Assembly: GCF_025993685.1 (NCBI RefSeq)
Contig: NZ_DAJPEN010000001.1
Span: 1,612,001 to 1,676,000 of the forward strand
DNA from: Bacteroides mediterraneensis
Lineage (GTDB): Bacteria > Bacteroidota > Bacteroidia > Bacteroidales > Bacteroidaceae
Direction: 5' to 3'
Length of the DNA: 64,000 nucleotides
Shown here: positions 42,926 to 51,456 of the stretch, piece by piece
Layout: the number at the start of each line of letters is the position of its first letter
Numbering within the stretch: the first letter of the stretch is position 1
Notes under the pieces: generated by a model
Databases searched by the model: none
Told to the model about the DNA's origin: nothing
The model's input: the letters and a program-made list of their open reading frames with translations, nothing else
Translations under genes and position numbers: made by a program

Positions 42926-43372
42926 ATGAACAAGAAGAATCTTGAACAGACCGAACTTTCCTATTACGGTCTGTATCTGCTGAACTATCTCAAGGAAAAC
43001 AAGTTTGAACAGGCTTCCGATGCCGCCTTCGTGAAGGCGCGTGCCGATGAAGCCGCAGAAGCCTATGAGCGTGCAAGGCTTGAGGGGTACACTCCCGACG
43101 GTGCGCAGGAGATTGCCATGTCTGCACTCGTCCACGGCCTGCATTATTCCCGATACGCCATCCTGAGTGAAGTCGTGGAAAGCGAGTTTCATGAAGAGAT
43201 TCCGGAAGACGCGCGTGAGGGCTTTGTAGAGAAACTGCTGCCGCTTGTGGGCAACGTATTCTCCATTTACGACCTGTCAGACGACCAGTTCGCCCTGTCG
43301 TCCGACTATGACCTGCTCTATACGGAGCTGACGGGAGCCGTCGTCCTTTACCTGAGGGAGTATGGCATTTAA
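42926..43372 (+). CDS. DUF1896 family protein
   Basis: A 148-residue acidic helical protein: LSYYGLYLLNYLKENKFEQA, AEAYERARLEGYTPDGAQEI, ALVHGLHYSRYAILSEVVES, IYDLSDDQFALSSDYDLLYT. This matches DUF1896, a Bacteroidales family coupled to the large methylase-helicase gene of conjugative elements. It overlaps that gene by 11 bp, so they are translationally coupled. The function is unknown; it may be a cofactor or inhibitor of the large enzyme. Confidence 0.88.
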   Translation: MNKKNLEQTELSYYGLYLLNYLKENKFEQASDAAFVKARADEAAEAYERARLEGYTPDGAQEIAMSALVHGLHYSRYAILSEVVESEFHEEIPEDAREGFVEKLLPLVGNVFSIYDLSDDQFALSSDYDLLYTELTGAVVLYLREYGI

Positions 43373-46300
43373 CCGCAAGCAGAAACTACGCGACAACATC
43401 GAGGCGATACGGACAGCATTCACACTGGAGAAGGAACAGCGCACGCCCACCGCGCGTGAACGTGTGCTGCTGGAAAGGTATTGCGGCTTCGGAGGACTGA
43501 AGTGCATACTGAATCCCGCCAGGGAACTGACGGATGCCGTCCATTGGGCGAAATCTGACCTCGACCTGTTTGCCCCGACCATCGAACTGCACCGGCTGAT
43601 CCGTGAGAACAGCCGGGATGAAAGGGAATACAAAAGTTATGTGGACTCGCTGAAATCATCGGTACTGACGGCATTCTACACGCCGGCGGAAATTACGGGT
43701 GCAATAACGGAAGCCCTGTATGACCGCAAGGTGCGTCCCGACCGCGTACTGGAACCGTCCGCCGGGACGGGTGCTTTTGTGGATGCGGTGCTGCAATACC
43801 AGCCGCAGGCGGATGTGATGGCTTTCGAGAAGGACCTGCTGACGGGCAAGCTGCTGGGCTGTCTTTACCCGGAACAGAAAATCCGCACGATGGGTTTCGA
43901 GAAAATCGAAAAGCCGTTTCTGAACCATTTTGACCTTGCCATCTCCAATATCCCTTTCGGGGATTTCGGAGTGTTCGATGCGGAGTTCAGCCACAGCGCA
44001 TCCTTTGGCAGACGTTCGGCACAGAAAGCCATCCATGACTATTTCTTCCTGAAAGGTCTGGATGCGGTGCGTGACGGCGGCATCGTGGCGTTCATCACCT
44101 CGCAGGGGGTATTGAACAGCTCGAAGGTATCCGTCAGGAACGAGATGTTCAGCAAGGCGAATCTGGTATCGGCAATCCGCCTGCCCAACAACCTGTTTAC
44201 CAACAATGCGGGTACGGAAGCCGGCAGCGACCTGATCATCCTGCAAAAAGACCTGCAAAAGAAGGAACTGACACAGGAAGAGAGGGTACTGACCATCATA
44301 CAGACGGAACATAACGGCGGACTGACGGAGAACGCCTATTTCGCCTACCACACGGAACGTATCGTACATACCGATGCAAAGAGGGGTACCGACCCGTACG
44401 GAAAACCCGCCATGATATATACGCACAGCGGAGGTGTGGAAGGTATCGCGACAGATCTGGGCAGGATGCTTGCGGAGGACTTGCGCAAACGTCTAGACAT
44501 GGAACTTTATCAGGGACGCAGGACAGCGGCGGAACAGACCGTACAATCCGCCATGAGCATCTCCATACCGGAAACTGAAACAGTGAAGGCGGAAAGGTCA
44601 GTTCCCGAACCTGAACCCGTCCGGCAGCAACCGGAGAACAGGGATGCAGCGACAGAAGAAAAGGCACAACCGGTTGCGGAAAGACAGGAGACCGGGACGC
44701 ATGAGCCGGAACAGGCTCCAACCGTGCAGCTGACACTCTTTGACCTGTGGGAATATACGGAAGAGGAACGCAATCAGGCCCTTTCGGGCAAAAAGAAAAA
44801 GTCCGCAGCCAAGTCAAAGGACAAGAACGGCAAGAAACAGGCACAGGTTACGCCGAAGGTTACGGATGAACCGGCGGCTGCACCTGACGTTTCCCCGCAA
44901 AAGGAGACTGAAGGCGAAAAGACGGAAGATGTAAAAACGGAAGATGCGGAAGCCAAAGAAACGGCAGCCCAAGCCCATCCGGACGACATATATGCGGATA
45001 TAGACTGGGAGGAGAACCCGCCCATCAACGGTTTTTACGAAACCATGATGCACCTTACCCCCGAAGTGCGTATCCAGCTCAGGCATGAGGCGGAGAAACA
45101 CAGACAGGAACTGCTCGCAAAGTCCGGCATGAAAGACACCCTCGACCCGGCGGTTGTGCCATCGTCGGATTCCCGACCGGTGCAGCAGGCTGACATGACA
45201 CCCGGGTCAAAACAGGCGCCGGAAGATGAAAGCCCATTGCCGGAAGGCATGACCGCTACGGCTGAGAATCCGTCCGGACAGACGGGAACAACTTCCGCTT
45301 CGCTGTTCCCGGAATATGATACGAAACCTGCCAAGGAGGAAGCTGCCGACCTGACACCGCACCCGTACAGCGGGACGGTGGAAGCCCATCACCGTGACGG
45401 CTCAATGGTGGCGGAAGGGACCGCCGTCGGGTATCTGAGGGGCATCACCCCCTATGGAGCCACCTTCCACCCGCTTGACCTGAAAGGCTACCAGAAGGAA
45501 AAGGCCCTGCTGTATATATCCATCCGTGACGCCTATGAACGCCTGTACCGGAATGAGGCGGAAAACCGGACGGAGGACAGCCGTCAGCGTGAATACCTGA
45601 ACGTGTCCTATGACGAGTTCGTGATGCGTTACGGCAACCTGAACGCCAGACAGAATGCAAAACTTCTGATGATGGATGCCTCCGGGCGTGACGTCCTTGC
45701 ACTGGAACGTGCCGAAGAGGGGAAATTCGTGAAGGCGGACATTTTCGAGCGTCCCGTTTCCTTTTCGGTGGAAACATACGTCAATGCCGGGTCGCCCGAA
45801 GAAGCCCTGTCCGCCTCGCTCAACAGATATGGCGGCATAGACCTCGACTTCATGCGTGCCATTACCGACAGTACGGAAGAGGAACTGCTCGGAGCCCTGC
45901 AGGGACGTATCTATTACAACCCGCTTGTTTCGGGCTATGAGATAAAGGACCGTTTCATTGCCGGAAACGTGATAGAGAAGGCGGAGCGTGTGGAAGAATG
46001 GATAAACGACCATCCCGGACATGAGCGGCTTGCGGATGCGGAGCAGTCTCTTGAAGCCCTGAAAGCCGCCACGCCGCAGCGTATCGGTTTTGAGGAACTG
46101 GACTTCAATTTCGGCGAGCGATGGATTCCGACAGGCATCTATGCCGCCTACATGAGCCATCTGTTTGACACGGAAGTGAAAATCTCCTATTCGCCGAGCC
46201 TTGACGAGTTTTCGGTGGCATGTGCCTACAAGAACATGAAAATATGGGAGGAGTTCTGTGTAAAGGGCTATTACCGGAACTATGACGGCATGAGTCTGCT

Positions 46301-49247
46301 GAAACACGCCCTGCACAACACCTGCCCCGACATGATGAAGAAGGTCGGCGAGGACGAGAACGGAAACGACATCAAGGCACGCGACAGCGAGGGCATCCAG
46401 CTCGCCAACGCGAAGATTGACGAAATCCGTAACGGCTTTACTGAGTGGCTGGAGGAACAGTCGCCACAGTTCAAGGAGCGTCTGACGACCATGTATAACC
46501 GGAAGTTCAACTGCTTCGTTCGACCGAAATATGACGGCTCGCACCAGACATTTCCCGACCTGAACATGAAGGGGCTGGAAAGCCGGGGCGTGAAAAGCAT
46601 CTACCCATCGCAGAAGGATTGTGTCTGGATGCTGAAACAGAACGGAGGCGGGATCTGCGACCATGAGGTTGGAACCGGCAAGACGCTGATAATGTGCATC
46701 GCAGCACATGAAATGAAACGTCTCCGGCTTGCCCACAAACCGATGATTATCGGGCTGAAGGCGAATGTCTCCGAAATTGCGGCGACCTATCAGACGGCCT
46801 ATCCGAACGCACGTATCCTGTATGCCTCGGAAAAGGACTTTTCAGCTGCCAACCGCGTTCGGTTCTTCAACAACATCAAGAACAATGACTATGACTGCAT
46901 CATCATGTCGCACGACCAGTTCGGAAAAATCCCGCAGTCGCCGGAACTGCAACAACGCATCCTGCAGGAAGAGCTGGATACGGTGGAGGAAAATCTGGAA
47001 GTGCTGCGCTCGCAGGGCAAGGACGTGTCGCGTGCGATGCTGAGAGGACTGGAGAAACGCAAGTTCAATCTGCAAGCCAAGCTGGACAAGGTAGAACACG
47101 CGATAAAGTCGAGGACGGACGATGTGGTGGACTTCAGGCAGATGGGCATCGACCATATTTTCATAGACGAGTCGCACCAGTTCAAGAACCTGACGTTCAA
47201 CACAAGGCATGACCGTGTGGCGGGTCTGGGAAACTCGGAAGGCAGCCAGAAGGCACTGAACCTGCTGTTTGCCATCCGCACCATCCAGGAGCGGACGGGA
47301 AAGGATCTGGGAGCGACGTTCCTGTCGGGCACGACCATCAGCAACTCGCTGACGGAGCTGTACCTGCTGTTCAAATACCTGCGTCCGAAGGAGCTGGAAA
47401 GACAGGACATACGATGCTTTGACGCATGGGCGGCAATCTTCGCCAAGAAGACGACGGATTTCGAGTTCAATGTGACGAACAACATCGTGCAGAAGGAACG
47501 CTTCCGCTACTTCATCAAGGTGCCGGAACTGGCGGCGTTCTACAACGAGATAACGGACTACCGCACGGCGGAGGATGTGGGTGTGGACCGTCCGCACAAG
47601 AACGAGATACTGCACAACATACCTCCCACGCCCGACCAGGAATATTTCATCAAACAGCTGATGGAATTTGCCAAGACGGGCGATGCCACACTGCTGGGAC
47701 GCGGAAAACTGTCGGAAACGGAGGAAAAGGCGAAGATGCTCATCGCCACGGACTACGCAAGGAAGATGGCACTGGACATGCGCATGATAGACCCGGAATA
47801 TGAAGACCACCCGGACAACAAGGCGAGCCACTGCGCAAGGATGATAGCGGAATACTACCACAGGTATGAAGCACAGAAAGGAACGCAGTTCGTGTTTTCG
47901 GATCTGGGAACATACCAGACGGGAGAAGGCTGGAACGTGTACAGCGAAATCAAGCGCAAATTAGTGGAGGACCACGGCATACCGGCACAGGAAATCCGGT
48001 TCATACAGGAGTGCAAGACGGAAAAGGCACGCAAGGCGGTGATTGCCGCCATGAATGAAGGTTCGGTGCGTGTACTGTTCGGCTCGACGAGTATGCTGGG
48101 TACGGGTGTGAACGCACAGAAACGATGTGTGGCCATCCATCATCTTGACACACCGTGGCGCCCGTCCGACCTTGCACAGCGTGACGGGCGTGGCGTGCGT
48201 GCGGGAAACGAGATCGCCAAGTATTTTGCCGGCAACAATGTGGATGTCATCATCTATGCGGTGGAAAAGTCGCTGGACTCGTACAAGTTCAACCTGCTGC
48301 ACTGCAAGCAGACGTTCATCAGTCAGCTGAAGAGCGGCGCAATGGGCGCGAGAACCATAGACGAGGGAGCGATGGACGAGAAATCCGGCATGAATTTTTC
48401 GGAATACATGGCGATACTGTCGGGAAACACCGACCTGCTGGACAAGGCGAAGCTGGAGAAGAAGATAGCCTCGCTGGAGGGTGAACGCAAATCGTTCAAC
48501 AAGGGCAGACGCGAAACCGAACGGAAACTTGAATCCAAAACCGCCACATTATCCGACTCGATAGAGAAAACCAGGGGTATGACGGAAGACTGGGAAAAGT
48601 TTACGGCAGCTGTACAGACCGACAAGGACGGCAACCGCCTGAATCCGATACGGGTGGACGGACTGGAACAGACGGATGAAAAATCCATCGGCAAACGCCT
48701 GCAGGAGATAGCGAAGAACGCCACGACCGGCGGACAGTACAAGCGTGTAGGCGAACTGTACGGCTTCCCCATCAAGGTGATCAGCGAAAGGACGCTCAAA
48801 GAAGGTCTGGAGTTTATCGACAACCGCTTTGTCATAGAAGGCAATTACAAGTACACCTACAACAACGGACATCTGGCAATGGCTGACACACATGCCGCCG
48901 CTACGAACTTCCTGAACGCATTGGAAAGGATACCGGGTATCATCGACCAGTACAAGGAAAAGATCGCCACGCTGGAGCGTGAAATCCCGCAGTTGCAGGA
49001 GATAGCCGGAAAGACATGGAAGAAGGAGGACGAGCTGAAACAGCTTAAATCAGAACTCGCCGCACTAGACCGCAAGATACAGCTGGAGCTGACTCCGCCG
49101 ACGCCGGAAAGTACGGAAGAGAACCGGCAAGGCAGCGAGAAGAAACAGACGGAACAGCAGCCGGAAAGCCCGCACGCGGACTTCGTGCGCAGCCATCTGG
49201 TTATCGGAAGACCGGGGCTGACGGAACCGAAGGGCATGAAAATGTGA
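43362..49247 (+). CDS. Giant N-6 DNA methylase / SNF2-type helicase fusion (1961 aa)
   Basis: Domains in order: N-terminal SAM methylase (TAFYTPAEITGAITEAL about residue 107, LEPSAGTGAFVDAV about 130, ISNIPFGDF about 198, where NIPF replaces the usual NPPY); a low-complexity Lys/Glu/Pro linker (about 395-670); a DUF-type middle region; an SF2/SNF2 helicase with Walker A EVGTGKTL (about 1102), DESHQFKN (about 1267), SGTTISNSLTELY, GSTSMLGTGVNAQK and PWRPSDLAQRDGRGVRAGN (motif VI); a coiled-coil tail. Such proteins are constant in Bacteroides ICEs and probably protect incoming DNA from restriction or remodel it. The gene overlaps DUF1896 by 11 bp. Confidence 0.9.
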   Translation: MAFNRKQKLRDNIEAIRTAFTLEKEQRTPTARERVLLERYCGFGGLKCILNPARELTDAVHWAKSDLDLFAPTIELHRLIRENSRDEREYKSYVDSLKSSVLTAFYTPAEITGAITEALYDRKVRPDRVLEPSAGTGAFVDAVLQYQPQADVMAFEKDLLTGKLLGCLYPEQKIRTMGFEKIEKPFLNHFDLAISNIPFGDFGVFDAEFSHSASFGRRSAQKAIHDYFFLKGLDAVRDGGIVAFITSQGVLNSSKVSVRNEMFSKANLVSAIRLPNNLFTNNAGTEAGSDLIILQKDLQKKELTQEERVLTIIQTEHNGGLTENAYFAYHTERIVHTDAKRGTDPYGKPAMIYTHSGGVEGIATDLGRMLAEDLRKRLDMELYQGRRTAAEQTVQSAMSISIPETETVKAERSVPEPEPVRQQPENRDAATEEKAQPVAERQETGTHEPEQAPTVQLTLFDLWEYTEEERNQALSGKKKKSAAKSKDKNGKKQAQVTPKVTDEPAAAPDVSPQKETEGEKTEDVKTEDAEAKETAAQAHPDDIYADIDWEENPPINGFYETMMHLTPEVRIQLRHEAEKHRQELLAKSGMKDTLDPAVVPSSDSRPVQQADMTPGSKQAPEDESPLPEGMTATAENPSGQTGTTSASLFPEYDTKPAKEEAADLTPHPYSGTVEAHHRDGSMVAEGTAVGYLRGITPYGATFHPLDLKGYQKEKALLYISIRDAYERLYRNEAENRTEDSRQREYLNVSYDEFVMRYGNLNARQNAKLLMMDASGRDVLALERAEEGKFVKADIFERPVSFSVETYVNAGSPEEALSASLNRYGGIDLDFMRAITDSTEEELLGALQGRIYYNPLVSGYEIKDRFIAGNVIEKAERVEEWINDHPGHERLADAEQSLEALKAATPQRIGFEELDFNFGERWIPTGIYAAYMSHLFDTEVKISYSPSLDEFSVACAYKNMKIWEEFCVKGYYRNYDGMSLLKHALHNTCPDMMKKVGEDENGNDIKARDSEGIQLANAKIDEIRNGFTEWLEEQSPQFKERLTTMYNRKFNCFVRPKYDGSHQTFPDLNMKGLESRGVKSIYPSQKDCVWMLKQNGGGICDHEVGTGKTLIMCIAAHEMKRLRLAHKPMIIGLKANVSEIAATYQTAYPNARILYASEKDFSAANRVRFFNNIKNNDYDCIIMSHDQFGKIPQSPELQQRILQEELDTVEENLEVLRSQGKDVSRAMLRGLEKRKFNLQAKLDKVEHAIKSRTDDVVDFRQMGIDHIFIDESHQFKNLTFNTRHDRVAGLGNSEGSQKALNLLFAIRTIQERTGKDLGATFLSGTTISNSLTELYLLFKYLRPKELERQDIRCFDAWAAIFAKKTTDFEFNVTNNIVQKERFRYFIKVPELAAFYNEITDYRTAEDVGVDRPHKNEILHNIPPTPDQEYFIKQLMEFAKTGDATLLGRGKLSETEEKAKMLIATDYARKMALDMRMIDPEYEDHPDNKASHCARMIAEYYHRYEAQKGTQFVFSDLGTYQTGEGWNVYSEIKRKLVEDHGIPAQEIRFIQECKTEKARKAVIAAMNEGSVRVLFGSTSMLGTGVNAQKRCVAIHHLDTPWRPSDLAQRDGRGVRAGNEIAKYFAGNNVDVIIYAVEKSLDSYKFNLLHCKQTFISQLKSGAMGARTIDEGAMDEKSGMNFSEYMAILSGNTDLLDKAKLEKKIASLEGERKSFNKGRRETERKLESKTATLSDSIEKTRGMTEDWEKFTAAVQTDKDGNRLNPIRVDGLEQTDEKSIGKRLQEIAKNATTGGQYKRVGELYGFPIKVISERTLKEGLEFIDNRFVIEGNYKYTYNNGHLAMADTHAAATNFLNALERIPGIIDQYKEKIATLEREIPQLQEIAGKTWKKEDELKQLKSELAALDRKIQLELTPPTPESTEENRQGSEKKQTEQQPESPHADFVRSHLVIGRPGLTEPKGMKM

Positions 49248-49352
49248 TTGATATAATTATTTAGCAAGAAAGACAGATGACAATTTTTAGTGAGAACATA
49301 AATGCTCATCTGTCTTTTCTTAATTATTAAATTATGTGAATTTTTTACGCAA

Positions 49353-49370
49353 ATCTACCTATTGGTAGAT
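49353..49370. promoter_or_regulatory. TetR operator 1
   Basis: ATCTACCTATTGGTAGAT, a perfect inverted repeat (7-bp arms, 4-bp spacer) that covers the -33 zone of the regulator's own promoter (-7 box at 49379). A near-identical copy stands before fabF at 49954. Confidence 0.8.
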
Positions 49371-49378
49371 AAAATATA

Positions 49379-49386
49379 TATATTTG
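49379..49386 (+). promoter_or_regulatory. -7 promoter box of the TetR-family gene
   Basis: TATATTTG, exact consensus, 5 bases before the start codon ATG 49392; the mRNA would be leaderless or nearly so unless translation begins elsewhere. Operator 1 ends 8 bases upstream. Confidence 0.6.
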
Positions 49387-49391
49387 CAAAT

Positions 49392-49937
49392 ATGAATGAT
49401 ACGCGAAGTGAAATATTACGTTTAGGTGAAGAATTTATCAGAACTAAAGGATATAATGCCTTTAGCTATGCTGATATTGCAGAAGTTATTAAAATTAGAA
49501 AAGCGACAATTCATTATTATTTCCCAACAAAAGCGGACTTAGGAACTGAAATAATAAAAAATACAATTCAAAACTTTCATAATGCAGTAAACAATTGGAA
49601 ACAGTATCCTTATGAAATACAACTAAAACATTGGATTTTATTGTATGCTGATAGCCGAAAAAAAAATTGGGTATGTATAACAGGTGCATTATCTCCTGTA
49701 TTTGATACTTTACCTACTAAAATGCAAGTACAATTACAAATATTAGTCAATGATATTTTTAATTGGCTTGAAGAAGTTTTATCTAATGGAAAAGAGGCAG
49801 GTGTATTTCATTTTAATGAACCTCCTCAATTGAAAGCTCATATAATACAATCATTATTATTGGCTTCTCTCCTTTTGGATAAAGTTGTAGCAAAAGATAT
49901 ATATGAAGAAATGAAATCTCATATTTTAGGAATTTAA
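49392..49937 (+). CDS. TetR/AcrR-family transcription regulator
   Basis: A 181-residue regulator: N-terminal TetR HTH (SEILRLGEEFIRTKGYNAFS, then YADIAEVIKIRKATIHYYFP, TKADLGTEII), followed by a helical ligand-binding domain (about residues 55-180, WVCITGALSPVFDTLPTKMQ). ATG 49392 is the family-like start; the longer frame encodes the operator and promoter. A perfect palindrome lies before this gene and a close copy before fabF 54 bp downstream, so it probably represses both. A+T-rich and thus foreign to the surrounding backbone. Confidence 0.88.
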   Translation: MNDTRSEILRLGEEFIRTKGYNAFSYADIAEVIKIRKATIHYYFPTKADLGTEIIKNTIQNFHNAVNNWKQYPYEIQLKHWILLYADSRKKNWVCITGALSPVFDTLPTKMQVQLQILVNDIFNWLEEVLSNGKEAGVFHFNEPPQLKAHIIQSLLLASLLLDKVVAKDIYEEMKSHILGI

Positions 49938-49953
49938 TTTTTTTACACCTTTT

Positions 49954-49971
49954 ATCTACCTATTAGTAGAT
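49954..49971. promoter_or_regulatory. TetR operator 2, upstream of fabF
   Basis: ATCTACCTATTAGTAGAT: same as operator 1 except one base (A for G) in the right arm. It ends 19 bases before the fabF ATG, so a bound repressor would block initiation. Confidence 0.8.
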
Positions 49972-49990
49972 AGATATAAATTAATCAAAT

Positions 49991-51232
49991 ATGAAAAGAG
50001 TAGTTATAACAGGATTAGGTTGCATCACACCTATAGGAAATGATGTTACTAGTTTTTGGAACAATGTGAAATTAGGTGTTTCGGGGGCTGGTAAAATAAC
50101 GAAATTCGATGCTTCTAAGCATAAGACGCAAATAGCATGTGAAGTTAAGAACTTTAATATTGAGAATTATATAGATAAAAAGTCATCCAAAAAGATAGAC
50201 TTGTGTTCTATATATGCATTAGCTGCTACTGAGGAAGCTATATGTGATGCAAAAATTGATTTTTCAAATATCAATAAACAAAGATGTGGAGTCATTTATG
50301 CTTCAGGAATAGGTGGACTTAATAGCTTAGAGAATCAATTAGAAGAATATTATTCAAAGAATGATCCTACCAAATTCAGTCCATTTTATATAACACGTAT
50401 GATTTCAAATATGCCAGCTGGAATGATAACAATTAAATATGGTCTTCAAGGACTTAGTTTTACTCCAGTATCTGCATGTGCATCATCAAATCATGCTTTA
50501 ATATGCGCTTTAAATTTCATTAGAACAGGACAAGCAGATTTAATAATAGCCGGTGGTACGGAAGCTTCAATAACAGCTAGTGCTGTTGCTGGTTTTAATG
50601 CAATGAAGGCATTATCAACTTGCAATAATAATCCAAACATAGCATCAAGACCATATGATGTCAATAGAGATGGATTTGTTATTGGTGAGGGTGCTGGTAC
50701 TTTAATATTAGAAGAGTATGAACATGCAATAAAAAGAGGGGCACATATTTATGCGGAATTAATAGGTGGGGGTATGTCATCTGATGCATATCATATTACA
50801 GCTCCAGACCCAAATGGAAAAGGTGCATTTCAGGCAATGCAAAATGCTTTAGAGGACGGAAATATCTCACCTTCAGAAATAGATTATATAAATACGCATG
50901 GAACATCTACTCCTGCAGGAGATATACCAGAGTTGGAAGCTATCAAGAATGTTTTTGGAAAATATTATTCAAATATATTCATAAGTTCTACAAAATCAAT
51001 GACTGGGCATTTGTTAGGTGCAACTAGTGCTGTTGAAGCAATTGCTTGTGTTATGTCTATAAAAGATTCTATTATACCTGCAACAATCAATACAGAAACG
51101 GTAGATCCAAATATTCCAATTGATACTCGTTTAGTACTAGGCAAAAGTATTCAACATAAAGTTGGCGCAGTACTTAGCAATAGTTTTGGGTTTGGCGGAC
51201 ACAATGCAACTATTATTCTAAAAAAGATGTAG
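49991..51232 (+). CDS. fabF: Beta-ketoacyl-ACP synthase II (FabF-type)
   Basis: A 413-residue condensing enzyme: MKRVVITGLGCITPIGNDVT start, catalytic Cys163 in VSACASSNHALI, His303 in NTHGTSTPAGD and His340 in KSMTGHLLGATSAVEA, and the Phe-gate segment SNSFGFGGHNATI. The catalytic positions equal those of E. coli FabF, so the enzyme should be active in fatty acid elongation. It sits between a TetR regulator and rteA, the place tetQ has in CTnDOT. A second copy of an antibiotic target enzyme under TetR control suggests resistance to a FabF inhibitor or special fatty acid synthesis; neither is shown. Confidence 0.92.
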   Translation: MKRVVITGLGCITPIGNDVTSFWNNVKLGVSGAGKITKFDASKHKTQIACEVKNFNIENYIDKKSSKKIDLCSIYALAATEEAICDAKIDFSNINKQRCGVIYASGIGGLNSLENQLEEYYSKNDPTKFSPFYITRMISNMPAGMITIKYGLQGLSFTPVSACASSNHALICALNFIRTGQADLIIAGGTEASITASAVAGFNAMKALSTCNNNPNIASRPYDVNRDGFVIGEGAGTLILEEYEHAIKRGAHIYAELIGGGMSSDAYHITAPDPNGKGAFQAMQNALEDGNISPSEIDYINTHGTSTPAGDIPELEAIKNVFGKYYSNIFISSTKSMTGHLLGATSAVEAIACVMSIKDSIIPATINTETVDPNIPIDTRLVLGKSIQHKVGAVLSNSFGFGGHNATIILKKM

Positions 51233-51456
51233 CTGTTTAATATTTGTATAGATTATACTTATTCCCCTAATTTGTTATTATACTTAAATTTAGAATTTTA
51301 TTATGATAACAGATTAGGTTTTTTTGTAAACTTAAAGTTGATATTTTAATTATAGATACATTAGTATAAATATTTATGGTTCTATATTCATTTAATGTAC
51401 TATTTACTTCGAGACATTATTTCATTCTTGATATATTGGTTTGATTCGTTAAAAAT

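Noticed and set aside
45402..46736. 444-codon minus-strand frame inside the methylase-helicase gene
   Set aside because: Antisense shadow of a high-G+C coding region; no domain visible.
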